The notes under the pieces were generated by a model. That model did not search any database, was not told where the DNA came from, and was given only the letters and a program-made list of their open reading frames with translations. A stretch of DNA of 64,000 nucleotides, taken from the NCBI GenBank assembly GCA_019636695.1, contig JAHBXD010000002.1:62001-126000 (forward strand), written 5' to 3'. Of this stretch, positions 7,405 to 13,244 are shown piece by piece (positions within the stretch are counted from its first letter, which is position 1; each line of letters begins with the position of its first letter). The DNA comes from Phycisphaeraceae bacterium (GTDB lineage: Bacteria; Planctomycetota; Phycisphaerae; Phycisphaerales; UBA1924). A program made the translations under genes and the position numbers.

Positions 7405-9943
7405 TGGAAGTTCCCGATTGCTCGGGCGCGGTCATCAGGTCTTGCAGCGACCGTGCGCGGGCGTAGCACAGCGAGTCGTCACGAGCGAGTCGATCGGCAT
7501 GACGCTGAGCAAGTGATGCCAGTATCGGATCATTTTGAACGGGTTGGAGGGTCAAGAGCGTTGAGTTCGGTATCGCAGCTCGCGTCAGGATCGCCAGCGC
7601 GAGGACGGTTTGATCGGTCTCGTCGGGGAGCACGCGCTCGACCGTTCTGTCGAACTCGGCGGCGACGGGCGCAAGCCGCGCGTGGGGCAAGATCGCGAGC
7701 ATCAATGCCCGTTCTGATGATGAAGCGTTTCGGAATCTCTCCGCCGCGGCGGAGACGGCATCGGCGAAGTCGCTCGGCGTATCGGTGGGGAGCGGCCTGA
7801 CAAGCCGCATCCGCAGTACGGCAAGGGCGTGTTGGAGATCCCGTCCATCGACGGTGCGAAGGCGGTCGGCGAGAGCGTCCGGGGCCATTTCGGCGCCCGG
7901 GAGGGGTGTTCGCAACAACTGCTCGGACTGTGCGCTCAGACACATCGGCCCGGGGGCGAGAATTCCATCGCGTACTTCAAAGCCCTGGAAAACTCTGTAG
8001 CGAATGCGCATGGCGGCGATGGCCGCGACTTCGGCATACCACCCTGAGAAACCGGGATCGGCGCGGACGGTGAAGGTGACCTGCTCACGAGGGGCGAGAC
8101 GAAACCTTCTGTGCAGATCGAAGACTTCCGGCGTGAGCCTGAAGGCGGCCGACTGCGTAAAGCCGGTGTCGAGTTCCGGCGAGACGAGCATGCGGCTGTT
8201 GATCGGCCGATCGGCGCCGAGACCGAGCGGGATGGGCGCATTGTTCCGAAGCGTGAACGTGAGCAGGACTTCATCCGTCGGACCGTAGGTCGTTCGATCG
8301 GCGGTAAGTTCAAGCCCCATGAACGTCGAAGGATCGAGCACGATGCGATCAACCCAGCCGGGCACCTGGCGCGCAAGGGCCACGGCATGGTCGGTCTGCT
8401 CGGAGATGCTGATATCCACTTGCCTCATTGATTTTGAGCGTGATCGCGCCCATGCCGCGGCGACTGAAAGCGGATAATCCGCTGCGACGCGCCGGTAATG
8501 TTCGACCGCACCGGCAGGATCCTGGGCTTTCTCGCGGGCCAGACCCATGCCGAGCCTGGCCAGCGGATGTGCGCCGAGCAATTGCCGGAAACGCTCTTCC
8601 GCGATGAGCGGGGCCTCCTGATATAGACTGAGCCAAGCGCGGACGGTCGGCTCGTTCAACTGCTCGAGCAGTTGCATTTCTCGCAACTGTTCGATCATGT
8701 CCTCGATACCGACGCCGGTCCATGCGTGAATGATCAGGCGTTCAACAACGATGGTAATGATCTGGCCGATGACATCGGCATCGGTCATCCACGCCGGGCG
8801 GCGGGTTCGATCGCCCAGAATATCGAGCATGCGATCGACTGATCGACTGTAATCGGCGATGGATTCCGCAACGGCTGTGCGATCGCCCATGGCATCCGCT
8901 GCGAGCATCCGCAGCCGCTCGGTCGCAAGTCCGAGACGAATTTCCTCGGGAGGGAGCGTGTCGGTCGTGGGGACGCCGGCGCGGCGCATCTGATCGAGGA
9001 GAACAGTCTGGTTGTATCGCATTGCTTCGAGAAGTTCGAGCATGGCCTGATGCGCGGCCGCGGGGCCTTCGATCTGCCAGCGAAGAATCAAGCGCTCGAC
9101 CTGAAGACCTTCATCTCCGGCACGGGCGGGGTTGGAGGCGAGCAACGCGCCGGCATTGCGATGGAATCGCCTGGCCTGCTCAAACGCGCCGACTTTGGCC
9201 AGTTCGGCAGCCAGGGCAAGATGCAGGTTCGGATCGATCGGGTCGGCCAGCAGCAGGTTGCTTGTCAACTCGATCGCGCTGAGACGATCATCAGGTCGGC
9301 GCGAGGCGACATAGGTCGCCGCGAGCGCTGCGGCCTCTTTATGGGTCGCGTCGAGCGCGACGGCCTGCGACAAGCGGCGGATGAACCCCGGCTCGTCGCC
9401 GCTTTCGCGGGCGAGCAGGGCTGCATCGAGCGCCAACCTCGAGCGGATGGAAGGGTCGAGCCGGTCGCCGTCCGGACCTAGGAAACGGTCATAGGCCGTC
9501 AGCCGTTCTTGAACGGTCTGCAATCTTCCCATTTGAATCGAGATCAGACGGAGGGTGCTGACGGTGTCCGCCGGATCGAGTCGGATCAATTCTCTCGTTC
9601 GTGCGGCGACGGCGTCGAGGTCGGCGCATTGATAGGCTGCTTCGAGCCTTCGCCGAACGCGCTCGGCATCGGTCGGGTCGAGGGTGCAGGCGATCTCGAG
9701 CAGGGCATCCGCAATGCGGTAATCCGACGGTGCGGGTGCTGGACGCATGCGAAGATCCAACAGCGTCACACGCTCGATCTCGTCGGCCAGCACGCGCTCT
9801 ATGTCGAACGAAGCTGCTGACTCGACCGGCGCCGCACCCGCAGGCCACGGCGATTCCGGCTGGGTCGATGCCCACGCAAGACCGCATGCGCCGGCGATTA
9901 CGAGCCTTGTCAACCACACACGGTGAGCCTGCAGAATGTTCAC
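7388..9943 (-). CDS. Large secreted helical-repeat (TPR-like) protein, unknown function
   Basis: An 851-residue protein starting at GTG 9943, chosen because an AGGGGAG site lies six bases upstream and the preceding gene stops at 9955; the open frame further upstream is a shadow of that gene. The N-terminus is a signal peptide or anchor (about residues 8-24, ending near AWAS). Residues about 40-480 are dense alpha-helical repeats of the TPR type (for example LEAAYQCADLDAVAARTRELIRLDP in pieces). After about residue 530 the sequence becomes beta-rich (VLLTFTLRNNAPIPLGLG, REQVTFTVRADP), resembling an Ig-like or macroglobulin-type domain, then helical again. No enzymatic motif is seen. Probably an exported scaffold; function unknown. 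Confidence 0.8.
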   Translation of the reverse strand: MNILQAHRVWLTRLVIAGACGLAWASTQPESPWPAGAAPVESAASFDIERVLADEIERVTLLDLRMRPAPAPSDYRIADALLEIACTLDPTDAERVRRRLEAAYQCADLDAVAARTRELIRLDPADTVSTLRLISIQMGRLQTVQERLTAYDRFLGPDGDRLDPSIRSRLALDAALLARESGDEPGFIRRLSQAVALDATHKEAAALAATYVASRRPDDRLSAIELTSNLLLADPIDPNLHLALAAELAKVGAFEQARRFHRNAGALLASNPARAGDEGLQVERLILRWQIEGPAAAHQAMLELLEAMRYNQTVLLDQMRRAGVPTTDTLPPEEIRLGLATERLRMLAADAMGDRTAVAESIADYSRSVDRMLDILGDRTRRPAWMTDADVIGQIITIVVERLIIHAWTGVGIEDMIEQLREMQLLEQLNEPTVRAWLSLYQEAPLIAEERFRQLLGAHPLARLGMGLAREKAQDPAGAVEHYRRVAADYPLSVAAAWARSRSKSMRQVDISISEQTDHAVALARQVPGWVDRIVLDPSTFMGLELTADRTTYGPTDEVLLTFTLRNNAPIPLGLGADRPINSRMLVSPELDTGFTQSAAFRLTPEVFDLHRRFRLAPREQVTFTVRADPGFSGWYAEVAAIAAMRIRYRVFQGFEVRDGILAPGPMCLSAQSEQLLRTPLPGAEMAPDALADRLRTVDGRDLQHALAVLRMRLVRPLPTDTPSDFADAVSAAAERFRNASSSERALMLAILPHARLAPVAAEFDRTVERVLPDETDQTVLALAILTRAAIPNSTLLTLQPVQNDPILASLAQRHADRLARDDSLCYARARSLQDLMTAPEQSGTSNAPRR

Positions 9944-9954
9944 CCGATTCTCCC

Positions 9955-10287
9955 CTACAGCGGCACCCCGATCGCCGCAAGCCCGAGCACGGCAAGTCCG
10001 AGAAACATCGCCAGGGACAGCCCCAGTTCGATCGGCCATACCAGCCAGCGAGAAGCTCGCGGATAGACCCTGTCGGCCATGAAACAGAGAAAGACCAACT
10101 GACCTGCGGCGAGGGCTGTCACACCCGCAAACACCCGGATGACCGGAGACATTTCCAGGGTAAATCCCGCCAGTTCCGTGTGGGCGCCCGCGAACCCGAG
10201 AAGCCAGAGGCCGAGCAGAGTCCACCCCGTGGCCCACGGAACACCCGTGAGCATCAGAAGGGTCATGCTGATCGAGCGTGCGGCCAT
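9955..10287 (-). CDS. Small four-helix membrane protein, unknown
   Basis: A 110-residue protein made almost entirely of hydrophobic helices (about 5-30, 45-68 and 80-108) with few charges. It lies between the lipoprotein gene (ends 10379) and the 851-aa secreted protein (starts 9943) on the same strand, with an 11-base gap to the latter. No family could be recognised. Its position suggests it works with those envelope proteins, which is inference. Confidence 0.65.
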   Translation of the reverse strand: MAARSISMTLLMLTGVPWATGWTLLGLWLLGFAGAHTELAGFTLEMSPVIRVFAGVTALAAGQLVFLCFMADRVYPRASRWLVWPIELGLSLAMFLGLAVLGLAAIGVPL

Positions 10288-10378
10288 GGCGTGGCACTCC
10301 CTGCCGTGCCCCTGAGCATAGGAAACCCGCCGGCGCCGCGCCGACAGGAGAAACGGCGGCAGGAGACCCAGAGCACAC

Positions 10379-11245
10379 CTACTCGTCGAGCGAATAGATC
10401 TGATCGATCCGGAGCGATTCCAAAAGTGAAAGGAGATCGAAAGCCTGAAGTCGAGGGCGACGGGAAGTTGTTTCGGGCGAGTGGATGTCGATCGTCACCT
10501 CGGCTTCGAGCGTGGGAAGGGCGATGCGCACGCGCCCGGCGATTCTGGGCCGATGACCCGAACCTTCGATCGTGACCGCGACGGGTAGCGCGATTTCTGC
10601 ACGGGCGACCATGTTGCCGGCATCATCGAGCAACTCGATACGCGTCGGTTCGAACATCACCGGATCGAGTTGGAGCCTTCGGATGCCCCACCGAGCCGGA
10701 GCGGTCACCTCGATCGCCCGGCCCCGATCGACCCAACGGACCTCGCCTCCGGATTCGGGCAGCGTTGTCACACCGATCAACTCGAGCAGATCGAGGGGAT
10801 GCACCGGCACACCGAGTTGAGCCGCACGTTCGCGGGTGGCCAGTTCAAGCCGCCCCACCGCCGCCTCGCGGGCATGATCTTTCATCGAATCGACCCACCA
10901 ATACAGCTGGTCGTTGCTGCCGAGATAGAAGTACATCCGGTCGACATAGCTTCCTACGCTCAGAAGCACATGGTTGGGGCGGATGACCTGGAGATAGCCC
11001 TCGCCTTGCTCGGTGCGGCGGTTGCCGTTGCGGTCTCTGGCCGTGAACCGCACGATCACCCGCGCCCACAATCTCTCGAGCGGTGCGGTCCTTGCGTTGT
11101 ATCGTTCGGCTACGGAGGCATATGCGGGCGGATCATCGGGCTTCTCTACGGGGGGGGGCGACGACCGGCACCCCATGCACGTCATGACGGTCGCAACGAG
11201 CACCGCCGACCGCACAATGCCGCGAAAAGCCGCTAGCCCGGTCAC
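10379..11245 (-). CDS. Envelope lipoprotein, LolB/DUF4292-like in outline
   Basis: A 288-residue lipoprotein: hydrophobic signal (about 10-22) followed by the lipobox MTCMGC with lipidated C26. The mature part begins with a disordered Pro-rich stretch and then a predicted beta-rich domain (LERLWARVIVRFTARD, GEGYLQVIRPNHVLLSV, MYFYLGSNDQLYWW) whose order resembles LolB/LolA-type lipid-binding folds; this likeness is structural guesswork. A run of nine G on the plus strand (11150-11158) encodes Pro30-32 immediately after the lipobox, a place where slippage would switch the protein off. Its ATG region overlaps the stop of the next upstream gene (11242-11245). Confidence 0.75.
   Translation of the reverse strand: MTGLAAFRGIVRSAVLVATVMTCMGCRSSPPPVEKPDDPPAYASVAERYNARTAPLERLWARVIVRFTARDRNGNRRTEQGEGYLQVIRPNHVLLSVGSYVDRMYFYLGSNDQLYWWVDSMKDHAREAAVGRLELATRERAAQLGVPVHPLDLLELIGVTTLPESGGEVRWVDRGRAIEVTAPARWGIRRLQLDPVMFEPTRIELLDDAGNMVARAEIALPVAVTIEGSGHRPRIAGRVRIALPTLEAEVTIDIHSPETTSRRPRLQAFDLLSLLESLRIDQIYSLDE
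11150..11158. repeat. Homopolymer (G)9 inside the lipoprotein gene
   Basis: Nine consecutive G on the plus strand encode three Pro codons right after the lipidated Cys codon. Tracts of this length in the 5' coding part of surface-protein genes are typical contingency loci in other bacteria. Whether it varies here is unknown. Confidence 0.6.
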
Positions 11246-11754
11246 GCGGGCGCTCCCTCGATCAACGCGAGCAACTGCTCACTCACATCGTGCAGGCTGG
11301 TCTCATCTACGCCTGGTTCGGGAATATCGACGGCCTGATCTCCCTCGACACCTGCTCGGCGCACACGCAGAACGCCCCGAGGCGCGGGCTCGACCTTCAG
11401 CAGGCGTTTCCGAACCATGAGGAGCGCGAGTACATATCGCAACGTCGCCCGCGAAGCATCTGAGGAGTTTTCCTGTAACTGGACATGAAGATCCAGAAGT
11501 GCGTCGTTATCGAGAAGGCGGCCGCGCTTCTGTCCGTCGGGAGGCACGACCGATTGCCAGACCCCCACTACTGGCGCTTCAGGTCGAGCACCCGCCGCCC
11601 AGGCTTCGACGCTGAAGTCGATGCGTGAGAGTTCTCCGCCTTCGGCTTGCACAAGCGTCGCGACAAATCGCTCGCCGACCTCAAGATCGCGCCCGGTGGC
11701 ACTGCACCTGCGCGTTGGGCGGGCAACTTCGTATCCTGTGGAAGCATGCACCAT
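11242..11754 (-). CDS. Conserved hypothetical protein, 170 aa
   Basis: Soluble 170-residue protein with no signal peptide. The N-terminal third has TRRCSATGRDLEVGERFVATLV and a later DFSVEAW-to-VVGVWQ stretch that read like a small beta domain; the C-terminal half is helical (LDLHVQLQENS, LRYVLALLMVRKRLLKVE). No catalytic motif is seen. Its stop overlaps the start of the lipoprotein gene by four bases (ATGA type), so the two are coupled. A TAGACT element six bases before the ATG suggests a leaderless transcript. Function unknown. Confidence 0.75.
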   Translation of the reverse strand: MVHASTGYEVARPTRRCSATGRDLEVGERFVATLVQAEGGELSRIDFSVEAWAAGARPEAPVVGVWQSVVPPDGQKRGRLLDNDALLDLHVQLQENSSDASRATLRYVLALLMVRKRLLKVEPAPRGVLRVRRAGVEGDQAVDIPEPGVDETSLHDVSEQLLALIEGAPA

Positions 11755-11760
11755 GAAGCG

Positions 11761-11766
11761 AGTCTA
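11761..11766 (-). promoter_or_regulatory. Candidate -10 element (TAGACT), leaderless type
   Basis: TAGACT on the minus strand sits six bases before the ATG at 11754; no ribosome-binding site is present in between. Confidence 0.35.
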
Positions 11767-11828
11767 CCCGCCGCGGCAAGCCCACGTCCACGCTCGAGGG
11801 CAGTCGCCCGGCTACAGCCCACTCAGGT

Positions 11829-12056
11829 TCAACAACTGACCTCGAAAAACCTCTGGTGCGTTCCACCCGGTCCAACCCGGAAGCAGACCTGTTTGCCGCA
11901 GCGGGGACATCGGGCGTCATAGCGGTCACCCGTGCAGCTGCGATAGACGCGGACGTACTGGCCCGAACACGTGAAGCGGATCCCGAGGAAGGGCCGGGCG
12001 GTGTTTTCCCTGGGGTTCGTGTGATCTTGCGGCATGTGGCACGGATAGCCGGGCAT
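11829..12056 (-). CDS. Small zinc-ribbon-like conserved protein
   Basis: A 75-residue protein. The C-terminal 50 residues contain FTCSGQYVRVYRSC, then CPRCGK, then VGPGGTHQRFFEVSC, a compact Cys-rich arrangement with a CxxC knuckle that could hold one zinc ion together with another Cys pair. I recognise the pattern as a small planctomycete conserved hypothetical, without known function. An AAGGAG sequence three bases before ATG 12056 supports that start, although ATG at 12038 is also possible. It is first in the minus-strand series leading to the lipoprotein and the 851-aa protein, and divergent from lpxI. Confidence 0.75.
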   Translation of the reverse strand: MPGYPCHMPQDHTNPRENTARPFLGIRFTCSGQYVRVYRSCTGDRYDARCPRCGKQVCFRVGPGGTHQRFFEVSC

Positions 12057-12177
12057 AGACTCCTTATCGGCAAGGAACCTCGCCGAGGTTGCCCACTGAC
12101 GTTGAGGCCGCGGTTGTGCCGACGTACATTGCTCGTTCTACGGGGTTCATCGGTCTGAACCCAAGGGAAACCCCGGG

Positions 12178-12183
12178 TAATGT
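12178..12183 (+). promoter_or_regulatory. Candidate -10 element before lpxI (TAATGT)
   Basis: TAATGT is followed by GACCC and then ATG at 12189. There is no Shine-Dalgarno, so the transcript may be leaderless. Confidence 0.35.
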
Positions 12184-12188
12184 GACCC

Positions 12189-13070
12189 ATGGCCGGCACG
12201 CTGACCATCCTGCCCGATCCACCGAAACCGCCCACGCCGGTGGGGTTGATTGCCGGTGGCGGCAGGTTGCCCATTCTGGTCGCGCGGGGATTGCGCGATG
12301 CGGGGCATCCGGTGCACGGCGTGGGGCTTCACCAGCAATATGACTCGGAACTGCCGAGCCTGTGCACGACGTTTCGGGATGTCGGCCTGCTGCGGGTCGG
12401 TTCGTGGGCAAGAGCGCTGCGACGGCGGAATGTGAACCATGCGATCATGGTGGGGAAGGTCGATAAGGCCAAGATCATGCACGATCCGCTTCGGATTGTG
12501 CGCAACCTGCCCGATCTCCGCACGCTGCGTGCGTGGCTTCGACTTCGGCACGATCGGCGGTCGCACGCGGTGCTGGCGGCGATTGCCGAGGAGTTGGAGC
12601 GTTCGGGTGTGAGCCTGATGGATTCGACGGCTCCGATTCGCGACCAGCTCGCGCATGCGGGCACCATTACGAAGACCCGCCCGACGCCGCAGCAGCGTGC
12701 TGACATCGAGTTCGTATGGCCGGTGCTGAGCGACCTGCTTCGGCTGGATGTCGGGCAGGCAATCGCGGTGCGGGACAGAGACACGATCAGCGTAGAAGCG
12801 GTGGAGGGCACCGACGCGATGATCGAGCGGACAGGAAGGCTGTGCCGCGCGAAGGGCTGGACGCTGTGCAAAGGCTCACGCGCCGGACACGATCGGCGCA
12901 GTGATGTGCCGACCGTGGGTGAGCACACGATCCGCAAGCTCTATGAAAACGGCGGACGATGCCTGGCGCTCGCGGCGGACGACGTGATCATGATCGACAA
13001 GAAGCGCATGGTGACGGTTGCGGACGAACTGGGCGTGGCGATCGTGGGCATTCCGATGGCGGGTGCGTGA
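12189..13070 (+). CDS. lpxI: UDP-2,3-diacylglucosamine pyrophosphatase LpxI
   Basis: LpxI hydrolyses UDP-2,3-diacylglucosamine to lipid X and UMP in lipid A synthesis, replacing LpxH. The 293-residue product has the family N-terminus VGLIAGGGRLPILVARGLRD (about 18-37), the central block RIVRNLPDLRTLRAWLRLR, and the C-terminal half with DVGQAIAVRD, GTDAMIERTGRLCR and DVPTVGEHTIRKLYENGG, all in the order expected for LpxI/DUF1009. Length matches the family (about 270-290). Its presence shows the organism is likely to make lipid A. It stands alone, divergent from envelope genes of unknown role. Confidence 0.93.
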   Translation: MAGTLTILPDPPKPPTPVGLIAGGGRLPILVARGLRDAGHPVHGVGLHQQYDSELPSLCTTFRDVGLLRVGSWARALRRRNVNHAIMVGKVDKAKIMHDPLRIVRNLPDLRTLRAWLRLRHDRRSHAVLAAIAEELERSGVSLMDSTAPIRDQLAHAGTITKTRPTPQQRADIEFVWPVLSDLLRLDVGQAIAVRDRDTISVEAVEGTDAMIERTGRLCRAKGWTLCKGSRAGHDRRSDVPTVGEHTIRKLYENGGRCLALAADDVIMIDKKRMVTVADELGVAIVGIPMAGA

Positions 13071-13087
13071 GCGTCGGTTCCGTCTGT

Positions 13088-13104
13088 TTGCAATATTATT
13101 GCAA
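13088..13104. promoter_or_regulatory. AT-rich palindrome TTGCAA-N5-TTGCAA, candidate operator
   Basis: TTGCAATATTATTGCAA has perfect 7-base arms around ATT and stands out in a GC-rich background. It lies 18 bases after the lpxI stop and about 140 bases before the transglutaminase ATG. The half-site TTGCAA with a 5-base spacer is the format known for Nur (nickel-responsive Fur family) boxes in Streptomyces; whether a Fur-family protein binds here is inference. Confidence 0.45.
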
Positions 13105-13145
13105 CGAATTTCCGCCTCGATTTTGAGTGGCGGCGTGATATCGGC

Positions 13146-13171
13146 TTGACGCCCCCCCCCCCGCTTATGCT
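13146..13171 (+). promoter_or_regulatory. Candidate promoter with poly-C spacer for the transglutaminase gene
   Basis: TTGACG (13146-13151) and TATGCT (13166-13171) would be -35 and -10 boxes. The 14-base spacer consists mainly of eleven C. A length of 14 is short of the ideal 17, so addition of C by slippage would strengthen the promoter. The gene start is about 75 bases downstream. Confidence 0.45.
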
Positions 13172-13244
13172 GTCGCCGACGAGGCGCTCACAAATGCTCC
13201 GGACGGGTTCCGGCGGTTGCTCTGGCGAGCGGGGAGGCGATTCC

